A stretch of DNA of 57,823 nt from Spirochaetia bacterium UBA5763 (GTDB lineage Bacteria > Spirochaetota > UBA4802 > UBA5550), in contig DIEX01000028.1 in assembly GCA_002418835.1 (NCBI GenBank), forward strand, positions 1 to 57,823, written 5' to 3'. Made by a program: the position numbers and the translations under genes. A model generated the notes under the pieces. That model was not told the origin of the DNA. It searched no databases and saw only the letters and a program-made list of their open reading frames with translations. Positions 33,672-42,315 of the stretch are shown one piece after another. Within the stretch, counting starts at the first letter, position 1, and each line of letters begins with the position of its first letter.

Positions 33672-36050
33672 TTAAGCTGCCGGGTAATCCAGCATATCAA
33701 TTTTAAGAGAAATAAGGAGGAGGTGAATTGCTGACCTCAGAAATAAAACCGGTATATCACCTGTCAAAAGCTCCCCCCTTTGTGATTCCACAAAATCTGC
33801 CGCCCCTTTCAGCCCCAGAACATTTCCCAGTGCTGACTGTATCTCCTGCGGGAGTGAATCATATTTTCCATCGATGACCCCTGCGCATTTTAAAAAAATA
33901 TCCAGGGATTCAATCATATGCTTTTCCCTGAGGTTCTCCCTGTAATACTTTTCCGCACAAAGATTAAATTCATCAGACTTCACCTTCAGAGCTTTCTTCT
34001 CCCCTGCAAGGTCCAGCACCCCTCTGTTAATCCTGGCGGATGCCGAATAAATCTCCGGCCTGTTTACCCGAAGCTCAAGGTCTCTTATGGTCTCCTCCAT
34101 TCCGAGATTCTCTATTAAATCAGCAGCATCGCGCCGCAGCAGCTTTACAAGCCCCTTCTGATATTCACTTATATAAACCCGAGTATAACCCTGATACCTG
34201 CTGCTGTTTCTGCATCCGGCCGTCTGTTTAAGAATCTCACCCATAAATAAATTGCTGTTGTTTTTTCTTACATAAAAAGTCGGTATACCGATAGATGAAC
34301 CGAAGATTATCTGCCTCCTCTCACTCTCAATTTCAGGGGAGTCAGGTATACTGCTGTGTGTTATTCCGCCATTCAATATATATTTATACGCAAGAGCTGT
34401 GATCAGTCTCTGCAGGTTTACCGAATGCTTCAAATCACTGTTAAGGCTTTCAAAGAGAGAATAGTATCTCCCCTCAAAACCTGTGTAACCGTTTTTCACC
34501 ACGCTCCTGAGCCTGTAGAGTGTATAAACTGACATGCTGTTGTCGAAAATCCCCATTGACACAAGGTCCTGCTTCAGCTTTTCATCATTGCCGATAATTC
34601 CGTTAAGAGCCGGGCTCTCATCAGTGCTGAGCAGTGCCACAAGATAATCGATTAGCCTGAAATCATTTACATAATCACCCCTGAGGCGGAATGTACGTGC
34701 CATGAAGCGCTCAAACCATTCAGGCCCGAAGGGTATTACAGAATTTCCGAAAATCTTAATATCAGCTTTTTTCAGCCATCTGCGCCAGATCATCCTTACA
34801 TAAGTATAATCCAGTTCATGACATAGGAATCCCAGCACCTTCTCCGGGCGAAAATCCTCGTAGCCTAATCTGTAGGGAGCAGCAGTGTAAGTCCCTGTGA
34901 AAAGAGGGATAAAATGCTCATAAATTTTAATCGCAAGATCACCGAAATACTTTTCGTAAACAGGCCCGTAACCGGTATCTCCACTTTTCATAAGAGAATT
35001 AAGCTTCCTGCTTCCGATGCTTATGTGTGTACCGTTATTTGCCAGGCTTATGTTGGAGATCCCCTTAAGGTAGACCCTGTTATCAGGTAATATCCCCGCC
35101 TCCTTCAGCTTAAGAACTGAATTGAGGCTGCTGCGTGACAGCACCTGGTGGCAGAGATTCATGTAGGCATGCTTCTCCTCCCCCCTGTCCCAACCTGAAA
35201 GACAGGGGCTCATAAAAAGCTCCCTGTAAAAAGAATCTGTTACCAGCTCATTGAGCTTCTTCTGCCTTACCGGCGGATGAGGTGAAAAGTAGAGAGAAAC
35301 CTCCTGCCCGTTTGCTGTAAGCCCGAACTTTTTATTTGCATACATTACAAGCATCTGGGTAAGGAGATAACTCTTCAGGTTCTGTTCCATAATATTTTCT
35401 GAAACAGTTTTTCCTCCGCCGTTTTTAACAGGGAAGAATGAAACTATTTCAGGAGATGTATTATCATTAAGATAGCAGTTTAGATAATCCTCGCCGGTTT
35501 TCCTTATAACATGGTGTATAAATGTCTCTCCGCTTACGGCGTCAGCGAGAGACAGTTTTAAAAGGTAGCTGACAGGAACCCTGAGGCTCTCCACACCATT
35601 ATGCATAACTGTAAAGTTCTTTGCATCAAGCCTCTCCCCGCTATCCGGATTCCCTTTGTCAGATTTAAGATCTCCTCTGAAAACATTGTCAGCATACCGG
35701 CTCAGTGTATTACGTGGGAACCTGACCCAGCTGTTCTCCCATATCCCGCTCCTGTTATTGTCAATAAATTCAGATATCTCCTCAATCCTCTTACCCGGAA
35801 GGTCGCCCCTTTCATTTCTTTTAATCAGATTTCTGAGATAGCGGGACTCCCTTATAAAGATCGCCAGATCAACATCACCGGCTCTCCCCTTCACTGCTGT
35901 CTGAAATTCATTCTCAATTCCGCAGGTAACATCTTCACCGGTATAAGGAATCTTTTCAGGGTCTATGCCCCCGACTTCAGTTAATCCAAGGCAGTTCCTG
36001 AAATCATTTAGAGTATGAACTTCCCTTATATTATGATTGATATTATTCAT
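33672..36050 (-). CDS. Large protein of unknown function (792 residues)
   Basis: No signal peptide and no clear membrane helix. A GIENEF segment (44-49) and a later NNGTHISIGS (338-347) faintly recall the E-x-E and THVHVG metal/ATP-site motifs of glutamate-cysteine-ligase-like carboxylate-amine ligases, but the spacing is much larger than usual, so this is only a hint. Other striking segments are VMHNGVESLRVPVSYLLKLSLAD (148-170, residues named in part) and APYRLGYEDFRPEKVLGF (391-408). The C-terminal 250 residues are helical. It is the first gene of the operon, 30 bases before the decarboxylase, and divergent from a lipoprotein gene. Confidence 0.8.
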   Translation of the reverse strand: MNNINHNIREVHTLNDFRNCLGLTEVGGIDPEKIPYTGEDVTCGIENEFQTAVKGRAGDVDLAIFIRESRYLRNLIKRNERGDLPGKRIEEISEFIDNNRSGIWENSWVRFPRNTLSRYADNVFRGDLKSDKGNPDSGERLDAKNFTVMHNGVESLRVPVSYLLKLSLADAVSGETFIHHVIRKTGEDYLNCYLNDNTSPEIVSFFPVKNGGGKTVSENIMEQNLKSYLLTQMLVMYANKKFGLTANGQEVSLYFSPHPPVRQKKLNELVTDSFYRELFMSPCLSGWDRGEEKHAYMNLCHQVLSRSSLNSVLKLKEAGILPDNRVYLKGISNISLANNGTHISIGSRKLNSLMKSGDTGYGPVYEKYFGDLAIKIYEHFIPLFTGTYTAAPYRLGYEDFRPEKVLGFLCHELDYTYVRMIWRRWLKKADIKIFGNSVIPFGPEWFERFMARTFRLRGDYVNDFRLIDYLVALLSTDESPALNGIIGNDEKLKQDLVSMGIFDNSMSVYTLYRLRSVVKNGYTGFEGRYYSLFESLNSDLKHSVNLQRLITALAYKYILNGGITHSSIPDSPEIESERRQIIFGSSIGIPTFYVRKNNSNLFMGEILKQTAGCRNSSRYQGYTRVYISEYQKGLVKLLRRDAADLIENLGMEETIRDLELRVNRPEIYSASARINRGVLDLAGEKKALKVKSDEFNLCAEKYYRENLREKHMIESLDIFLKCAGVIDGKYDSLPQEIQSALGNVLGLKGAADFVESQRGELLTGDIPVLFLRSAIHLLLISLKIDMLDYPAA

Positions 36051-36146
36051 GCTATCCCCTATATTCGCGGGATGAATAAAATCTTTTTATGTAAAAAAAA
36101 TATCAGCTATATGCTAAGAAATTATAAATAAATACCGGGTAAACTG

Positions 36147-37439
36147 ATGAAGAAACTTATTTCACTGATACTCATCCCCGCAATAATAGTAACGGGCTGC
36201 TCAGGCCTCAATATGAAAGATGACTATGTCAATTCCACGTCTCACCTGGCCTCTGAAGACATAGACAAAGCACTGAAATCACTGCCGCGGGGCGAGGGAA
36301 AAACATTCATCACAATCATGGAAAGCACATATCTTAATCTCCTTGCAGGGAAACCGGAAATTGACACCCTTGCAGCATATTCCCGCACAATTGAAAATCA
36401 GGTGAGATATAAAATATCAAGGGGGGTTAAATCCTTCTTTTTTATAGAAACCCCTGACGGCTATTACGCATCAGAACATGAGATAATCTGGATGCACTTC
36501 CTGCTATGCTGGGGTTATTCACTTAAAGGGGATATTGAATCAGCAAGGGTTGAAGTAAACAGAGCTGCCATTCTCCTTAGCAATGAGTTCAACGCGGAAG
36601 GGAGATTTGATGATCCCTTCATGCGGATATTATGCGGCCTCATGTGGAATATTTGCGGGGAGTGGGATGATGCCCGCGCGGATTTCAGGCGTGCGCTGCA
36701 GCTCGACCCGAAGATTAAATGGCTTAAACCGCTTGTAAACATGGAGGAGGCCCCGGCAAATATTTTGCTGCTCCTTGGAGGTACAGGTTATGAGCCGTAC
36801 TGGGACCCTGACGCAAAGGGCCTTGTGCGCGGATTACGTGGTGTATCTTTTAAGAGTAAAGGATCACGAAGCGGAATCACTCTCTCAGGGGGAGAATATG
36901 AATCATTGAACCTCTTCATTACTCCTGATTCATCATACTGGTACAAACGCCATGAAGTGCGTAACAGTGAATTATCCGATGTAATTGATGACTTCAAGTA
37001 CACACAGAAATTCGGTGTCAGCTCAGGGAAACTTGTTTCTCATATTGCGCTGGCAGTGGGAGGTGGGCTGCTGATCTTCACATTAATCGGAGGAGCAGGG
37101 CTCGGGCTTGTTGCTCTCGGGGCTTACGCAAATTCAGGTGAAGTGATGGGAGCCGGCGCTGCTGTTTTTGTTTATGGCGGATACAAGGGGTATGATTTTG
37201 CCTCTGAGCAGTGCAGCGACGCAAGAAATAATTACAGAAAAGAGATGAATCCTGCGGATAAATACAGGTATGTCAGGTTCCTTCCGGAATATGGATGGCT
37301 GGGCTGGAGTTCAAAAAAAATTACTCCGCCGGTGTCGATCAACTCCGGTACAAAAAAAATTATGCTGAAAAACAGCTATGTTATAAAAAGTAAAGGGAAA
37401 GCCATGACTATCGGTTATTATCCGGACACAAATCAATGA
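36147..37439 (+). CDS. Lipoprotein with TPR-like region and Gly-rich hydrophobic segment
   Basis: A 430-residue lipoprotein with lipobox VTGC (Cys18). Residues about 110-215 look like TPR helices (ESARVEVNRAAILL, WDDARADFRRALQLDP), similar to the uncharacterised COG3014-type proteins. Residues about 297-345 are hydrophobic and glycine-rich, possibly a membrane hairpin, which is odd in a lipid-anchored protein. It is divergent from the 792-residue protein gene with 96 bases between them, so both may share a control region. Function unknown. Confidence 0.8.
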   Translation: MKKLISLILIPAIIVTGCSGLNMKDDYVNSTSHLASEDIDKALKSLPRGEGKTFITIMESTYLNLLAGKPEIDTLAAYSRTIENQVRYKISRGVKSFFFIETPDGYYASEHEIIWMHFLLCWGYSLKGDIESARVEVNRAAILLSNEFNAEGRFDDPFMRILCGLMWNICGEWDDARADFRRALQLDPKIKWLKPLVNMEEAPANILLLLGGTGYEPYWDPDAKGLVRGLRGVSFKSKGSRSGITLSGGEYESLNLFITPDSSYWYKRHEVRNSELSDVIDDFKYTQKFGVSSGKLVSHIALAVGGGLLIFTLIGGAGLGLVALGAYANSGEVMGAGAAVFVYGGYKGYDFASEQCSDARNNYRKEMNPADKYRYVRFLPEYGWLGWSSKKITPPVSINSGTKKIMLKNSYVIKSKGKAMTIGYYPDTNQ

Positions 37440-37451
37440 AAGTATTTATGA

Positions 37452-37964
37452 CTAATTTTTACTAAGCCAGGTTTCAGCCTCATACTCATTGTCAAAAAAT
37501 GAGTTAGCCCTGTAACCAAGTTTCCGTGTTAAATTCATGTCATATAATCTTGCGCAGACACCTCCGACTGACTTTTCAAAGGCAACAAAGGCTGTATAAA
37601 AGGAGCCGTAGTTCTTAATATATTCGAGCACTTTCTCTTCAACATATTTCTGGCAGGAAGGGGGGACAACTCTCTGATGCCTGACATCACATAATGTTTT
37701 ATTAATATTATTTTCTGTCATAAAATTAAAACTAAAATCTATTGCAGCCCTGAAATCTCCACCGGGGCAGAATCCTTTCCATTCCTGGCGGAGAATCCTG
37801 CTGTCTCTATCAAATGATATTATAACATACTCATTGCTGTAAACCGTCTCCGGATTTTCTTTTTCTCTTGAAACAGGTACAGTTCCTGTTATTTTTTCAT
37901 GTACTGCTTTATGTTTTCTAATCTGAAAAAATTTCTTACCGGAAACTGACAATACTGACGGCAT
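37452..37964 (-). CDS. STAS/SpoIIAA-like protein of unknown role
   Basis: A 170-residue soluble protein. From about residue 45 the pattern NEYVIISFDRDSRILRQEW, then a long helix, then KTLCDVRHQRV, then a helix and YTAFVAFEKS resembles the STAS-like fold seen in many uncharacterised bacterial proteins. The first 40 residues are basic and have no clear counterpart. AAGGA precedes the ATG. Single gene, convergent with the lipoprotein gene. Confidence 0.65.
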   Translation of the reverse strand: MPSVLSVSGKKFFQIRKHKAVHEKITGTVPVSREKENPETVYSNEYVIISFDRDSRILRQEWKGFCPGGDFRAAIDFSFNFMTENNINKTLCDVRHQRVVPPSCQKYVEEKVLEYIKNYGSFYTAFVAFEKSVGGVCARLYDMNLTRKLGYRANSFFDNEYEAETWLSKN

Positions 37965-38209
37965 GATCTTATCCTTCCTCTGAAAACTTTTATTTTTCTA
38001 AAAAATGACTAACCCTAATTCTTTTAAATAACGTGCGTTTTTAATGAATATCAGGTAAAAAAATTCACAACCTCTACGGATTAATTTAAAAAAACATGCG
38101 GCCACCTATTCTTTAATAATTTTCCATCAGGTTTTTATTCTTGAAAATAAACTCCCTTTAGCCGGAAAGTCTATATTAAAGAAAAGTGAAAAATAAAGAG
38201 GGTAAACTG

Positions 38210-38995
38210 ATGCTTTTAGATTCACACGCACACTTTGACATGATACTTGAAGATAAAAAAATCTCTGAAGAAGAGCTTATTAAATCTCTGAAGAGTAATA
38301 ATATAGAGTACAGTGCACAGGTTTCCATTGAAACAAAGGGGTTTGCCTGGTCACGGGATTTTGCAAAGAGAAACCATGCATCAGGGATTTACTACACTCT
38401 CGGAATACACCCCTCCTCACAGGCTGACGATTCTGCTCTTGAAAAACTTGCGGTTTTCACTGACAAAGAGATGGCTTCCGGCGATAACAATCTACTGTTA
38501 GGTATCGGAGAGTGCGGACTTGATTTCTACCGCATGCACCAGCCTGAAGATATGCAGCGCAAGTCCTTTGAATTTCAGATCGATCTCGCACAAAAACACG
38601 GACTCCCTCTCATAGTACATATACGTGACGCGATGGATGCAGGAATAGAAATTCTTTCAGCAAAGAAAACCCGCGGCGGGATAATGCACTGTTTTGCCGG
38701 AGATTCAAAAGCAGCAAAGCGTGTTCTGGATCTGGGATTTTTAATTTCATTCGCGGGGAACGTGACATATAAAAACGCCGTGGAGCTTCACGATGCCGCA
38801 CTATATGTTCCCCTGGACCGGATACTCATTGAGACAGACTCCCCGTTTCTGACACCTGTTCCTCTACGGGGGAAACCGAACACGCCGGTATATATAAAGC
38901 ATACATACCAGTTCATTGCTGATCTTAAAAATATACCTGTTTCAAAACTTGAAGATGCTGTCACAGAAAATTTCAGGAAGCTTATCAGAAAATGA
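38210..38995 (+). CDS. tatD: TatD-family metal-dependent DNase/hydrolase
   Basis: A 261-residue TIM-barrel hydrolase. Metal ligands are visible as DSHAHFD at the start, GECGLDFYR, PLIVHIRDA, GIMHCFAG and ETDSPFLTP. I use the ATG at 38210 with GAGG at 8 bases; a GTG 24 bases upstream is less likely. The family acts as 3'-5' exonuclease or D-aminoacyl-tRNA deacylase. It overlaps the GNAT gene (ATGA). Confidence 0.92.
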   Translation: MLLDSHAHFDMILEDKKISEEELIKSLKSNNIEYSAQVSIETKGFAWSRDFAKRNHASGIYYTLGIHPSSQADDSALEKLAVFTDKEMASGDNNLLLGIGECGLDFYRMHQPEDMQRKSFEFQIDLAQKHGLPLIVHIRDAMDAGIEILSAKKTRGGIMHCFAGDSKAAKRVLDLGFLISFAGNVTYKNAVELHDAALYVPLDRILIETDSPFLTPVPLRGKPNTPVYIKHTYQFIADLKNIPVSKLEDAVTENFRKLIRK

Positions 38996-39426
38996 GTTTA
39001 GCAGAGAAAGGGATTATTATCCGCAGAACAATTGAGACGGATCTCCGGAGTATATACCTTGCAGCAACAGAAACAAAAGAGTTCTGTTCAGACAATTTAA
39101 CAGCAGATCGGCTTGCAGATCTTTTTGCTTCTGATAATTCTATTTTATACAGTGCTGTAAGGAAAAAAAATCTTCTGGGCTTTATCCTGGGAAACGTAAA
39201 GGGGGAAGGGGCTTTCGTTGAAAAAATTTTTGTAAAAGAAAAATTCCGCACCTGCGGAATAGGTTCTCTCCTGCTTGAAAAATTTTTACTGGGTTCGAAA
39301 AAAGCCGGTTCAGACATTTTTTTTATTGCTCTCCCCGCAGAAAACCTTCAAGCTTTAAACTTCTTAATCGAAAGGGGATTTGTTCAGTCAGACAATACAA
39401 TAAATCTCCATAAAAAAAACTTATAA
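38992..39426 (+). CDS. GNAT-family N-acetyltransferase
   Basis: A 144-residue protein with the acetyl-CoA-binding pattern VEKIFVKEKFRTCGIGSLLLEKF (the GIGSLLL loop) and a C-terminal ALNFLIERGF segment. The acceptor is unknown. It is translationally coupled to tatD by a 4-base overlap, and the NYN-domain gene follows after 10 bases, so four genes from tatD on appear to be one operon. Confidence 0.85.
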   Translation: MSLAEKGIIIRRTIETDLRSIYLAATETKEFCSDNLTADRLADLFASDNSILYSAVRKKNLLGFILGNVKGEGAFVEKIFVKEKFRTCGIGSLLLEKFLLGSKKAGSDIFFIALPAENLQALNFLIERGFVQSDNTINLHKKNL

Positions 39427-39436
39427 ACGGGACAAC

Positions 39437-39955
39437 ATGGCTTTACTGATAGACGGATTCAATCTCATATATAAATTCCCGGAACTTGAAAGTCTTATGT
39501 GCTACGGACAGCTTAATAAAGCGAGAGAGGGGCTCCTTGTAATACTCCGCGATTACCAGAAGATAAGGAAAGGGGGTATAACCGTAGTATTTGACGGAAA
39601 AAAAGAACCTTCAATAGAAGTAAGAAGTGAAAAAATCGGCTCAATTGATGTATACTACTCCATCGATTACTCTGCTGACTACCTGATTAAACAGTTCATA
39701 AAAAAAGATATGAATCCGAAAATGATAACAGTTGTAACATCCGACAAAGATATTATATTTTACGTAAACAGGTTCGGGGCAAAAAATACAAGCAGTGAAA
39801 AATTTGCCGAACATGTTAATTCAGTTTTTGAAACCTCACGTCTTGCTGAAGTGGAGAAACTGGAGGAGCTGGATAAGGTGAACCCCTCCATAAGTGATGA
39901 GGAGCTCTCCTACTGGCAGAAAATGTTTTCCGGAAAAAAATCAGGTAAAAGGTGA
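39437..39955 (+). CDS. NYN (PIN-like) domain protein, YacP-type
   Basis: A 172-residue putative RNase. The first strand LLIDGFNLIY carries the conserved aspartate and asparagine. ITVVFDGKK and the VVTSDKDII strand with paired acidic residues follow. The C-terminal 40 residues are charged and helical. YacP/Rae1 cuts mRNA on ribosomes in Bacillus; whether this one does is unknown. Confidence 0.85.
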   Translation: MALLIDGFNLIYKFPELESLMCYGQLNKAREGLLVILRDYQKIRKGGITVVFDGKKEPSIEVRSEKIGSIDVYYSIDYSADYLIKQFIKKDMNPKMITVVTSDKDIIFYVNRFGAKNTSSEKFAEHVNSVFETSRLAEVEKLEELDKVNPSISDEELSYWQKMFSGKKSGKR

Positions 39956-39959
39956 TCTA

Positions 39960-40280
39960 ATGACATCCATAGACTATATGAAAGTACTTGATATTGCTGC
40001 CCTTGCAATGGAATCTGAATCTCATATTAAAGTCGAAGCCCTTGACCTAAAAAAATTTAAAGCCAATATAAAATCTCCTGAAGGAAAGGATATTGAACTC
40101 CTTGCAACGGTCTCTGATTTCAGCATGGAGCTCTCCGTTGACCGTGATCTCTTTGAACCTAAACAGCTACGTAAATGGCTCGCGGAGTTTGAATACCACC
40201 TTGAACAGCACTTCTTTAAAAATGTTGTAATAGAAAACACAGAGAACAGCCGGGAATTTAAAATAAAAATCAATTTTTAA
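39960..40280 (+). CDS. Small protein of unknown function (106 residues)
   Basis: A small acidic/basic alternating protein with no cysteine cluster or membrane segment. AGGTGA, part of the preceding gene's end, lies 4 bases before the ATG at 39960, so it is probably coupled to the NYN gene. An upstream in-frame start at 39894 would overlap that gene by 62 bases and is rejected. Secondary structure looks like beta strands then a long helix (KQLRKWLAEFEYHLEQ). I do not recognise the family. Confidence 0.75.
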   Translation: MTSIDYMKVLDIAALAMESESHIKVEALDLKKFKANIKSPEGKDIELLATVSDFSMELSVDRDLFEPKQLRKWLAEFEYHLEQHFFKNVVIENTENSREFKIKINF

Positions 40281-40387
40281 TATTTTTATTCCTTGAATAA
40301 AATTCTGAAAGCTATAATCCTGACTTTAAATATAAAACTATTTACCGGGGCATTTCTGAAAAATTTATTTTAGGATGAGGTAAACTC

Positions 40388-41170
40388 ATGAGCGGTGAAC
40401 CAAACATAAAACTTACAAAAGATGGTCATATTGCGACCGTAACTTTCTGTGACCCCAGCGGACTTAACCTTTTAAACAAAGATACTGTTCTTACACTTGC
40501 AGAGATACAGGAGCAGATTTCGCAGGATAACCAGTTAAGAGTTGTAATAGTTAATTCCTCCGGTGCACATTTTTCAGCAGGTGTTGACACAGCGTTTCTC
40601 AAAACTGTTGATACAAGATTCGTTAAAGATAACCTGAACTTTCTACAGAGAACATTCAGCAGGTTCCAGGAACTCCCTATCCCTGTAATCTGTGCAATAA
40701 AAGGATTCTGCCTCGGCGGCGGACTTGAGCTAGCACTGAGCTGCGATATCAGGGTAGCAGCGGAAGGTGCCACTCTTGCTCTTCCCGAAGTAAGATTCGG
40801 TCTCACAGCGGACCAGACAGGCACAACAAGACTGACAAAGCTCGTTGGCATCGGCCAGGCTAAAAAACTTATTCTCTGCTGTGAAATGATCGATGCTGCT
40901 GAATCATACAGGATAGGACTCGTTGAATACCTTGTCAAACCTGAAGAACTTGATGACACAGTAATGAAACTCGCGAAGAGAATGGTTAATCTGCCACCCT
41001 CAGCACTGAGGTTCGGCAAGTGGGGTGTTAATGTTGCTGCAGAAGGGAACACTTATGCAGCCCTGATGTTCGAGCAGGCACAATCAATCTACTGTTTCGG
41101 AACAACAGATAAAGAGGAAGCTGTTAACGCTTTCATCGAAAAAAGAAAACCTGTATATAACGATAAATAA
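40388..41170 (+). CDS. Enoyl-CoA hydratase/isomerase (crotonase) family protein
   Basis: A 260-residue crotonase-fold enzyme. The oxyanion-hole segment HFSAGVD and GGGLELALSCD with its glutamate are present, as is the second glutamate in LPEVRFGL. The usual PGxGGTQRL segment is changed to TADQTGTTRL, so it may not be the standard crotonyl-CoA hydratase. GAGG lies 8 bases before the ATG. It is alone between the tatD-type operon and a strong hairpin, far from the 4-hydroxybutyrate operon, although a hydratase is needed by that pathway. Confidence 0.88.
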   Translation: MSGEPNIKLTKDGHIATVTFCDPSGLNLLNKDTVLTLAEIQEQISQDNQLRVVIVNSSGAHFSAGVDTAFLKTVDTRFVKDNLNFLQRTFSRFQELPIPVICAIKGFCLGGGLELALSCDIRVAAEGATLALPEVRFGLTADQTGTTRLTKLVGIGQAKKLILCCEMIDAAESYRIGLVEYLVKPEELDDTVMKLAKRMVNLPPSALRFGKWGVNVAAEGNTYAALMFEQAQSIYCFGTTDKEEAVNAFIEKRKPVYNDK

Positions 41171-41177
41171 AACCGGC

Positions 41178-41203
41178 ATGAACCCCGCTTACGCGGGGTT
41201 CAT
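41178..41203 (+). terminator. Strong hairpin after the crotonase gene
   Basis: A perfect 11-bp stem (41178-41188 with 41193-41203, loop TTAC) rich in C/G lies 7 bases after the stop codon. There is no T-run after it, so it may stop transcription weakly or protect the 3' end. Confidence 0.6.
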
Positions 41204-41232
41204 AATATACTACCTTTCCAAACTTTTCCTGA

Positions 41233-42315
41233 ATGAATATAATCCCTGAGACCCTCCTTAAAGCTAATCTGGTTAAAAGACACAACCGGTTTGTTGCTGA
41301 AGTTATTTTAAACGGCAGTCCTGAAACTGTTTATGTTCCAAATACAGGGAGGCTATCTGAACTCGCTCTCCCCGGAGCAGATGTATTGTTATCTCCAATC
41401 AACGGGAAGTACCGCTACAAAATACTTTACATCATTAATAACAACTACCCGGTGATGATAGATTCAACTTACAGCAACAGGCTCTTTCATAAACTGCTGC
41501 TTGATAAAAAAGTTCCAGGGCTTGAAAATTTTAAATTAATCAGACGTGAACCGGCAATCGGTAATCACAGGTTTGATTTTCTCATTGAAGCGGATGGAAA
41601 AGAGAAATTTCTGGAACTCAAATCATGTACACTCTTCCATAAAAATACAGCATCATTCCCTGATGCTGTCAGTGAACGGGCTTCGGAGCATGTGAAACTT
41701 CTGGCTGGAACAGGTAAAGGAATTATTGTCTTTTTCATACTTAAGCATAATATGCAATATTTCATTCCTAATTATCATACGGACTTTACCTTTTACGAAA
41801 CACTTAAAAAGCATAAAGAACATATTGATATTAAGGCATTGTCCATTCAATACAACGACAGTCTTGAAATTACAGGATTAAAAGAGATCCCGTTTATTAT
41901 ACCGGAAGTAAAACCCTGCGGAATCTTTATTATACTGATAAAGCTGGATAATTCACCTTCACAGGACAATTTAAATGAATACCTGCTGTTATGCGGAAAA
42001 GATGAAACTGATATTTTCAGGAGAGTAAAAAACTTAAGAAATAACCTGAAAAAATTTCCCGCTGTTGAAGGAATAAATTTTAACGGGATGAAGATAATTA
42101 CAGATTTACCGGTTGTTACAGCAAATACAGATATTTCAAAACTCGATTCTTCTTTCAGCATCAAAGAGAGCAAAGGTAAACCTGTTTTAATTTCCGGGGA
42201 TTGGAGGATATACTCTTTCAAAGAAAATCCTGCTGAAAAGCAATGGTTCTGGGATGAAATATTAAAACTGCGGTTTAATTCTGACAATGAGAATCTCAGT
42301 GATATTTATCTGTAA
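41233..42315 (+). CDS. sfsA: SfsA-family protein with an unusual C-terminal extension
   Basis: A 360-residue protein. Residues 1 to about 222 are a full SfsA domain: VYVPNTGRLSEL near 33-44 and a PD-(D/E)xK-like nuclease core with Asp115 and FLELKS (Glu128, Lys130), then the KHNMQYFIPNYHTDF segment. SfsA normally ends near 230-240 residues. Here about 130 more residues follow, starting at KPCGIFIILIKLDN and ending in GDWRIYSFKENPAEKQWFWD, a separate alpha/beta domain I do not recognise. SfsA's physiological role is poorly defined. The end overlaps the convergent YgiQ gene by 10 bases. Confidence 0.85.
   Translation: MNIIPETLLKANLVKRHNRFVAEVILNGSPETVYVPNTGRLSELALPGADVLLSPINGKYRYKILYIINNNYPVMIDSTYSNRLFHKLLLDKKVPGLENFKLIRREPAIGNHRFDFLIEADGKEKFLELKSCTLFHKNTASFPDAVSERASEHVKLLAGTGKGIIVFFILKHNMQYFIPNYHTDFTFYETLKKHKEHIDIKALSIQYNDSLEITGLKEIPFIIPEVKPCGIFIILIKLDNSPSQDNLNEYLLLCGKDETDIFRRVKNLRNNLKKFPAVEGINFNGMKIITDLPVVTANTDISKLDSSFSIKESKGKPVLISGDWRIYSFKENPAEKQWFWDEILKLRFNSDNENLSDIYL

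Noticed and set aside
40426..41052. 208-codon open frame antisense to the crotonase-family gene
   Set aside because: The sense frame has full family motifs; the antisense product is low-complexity.
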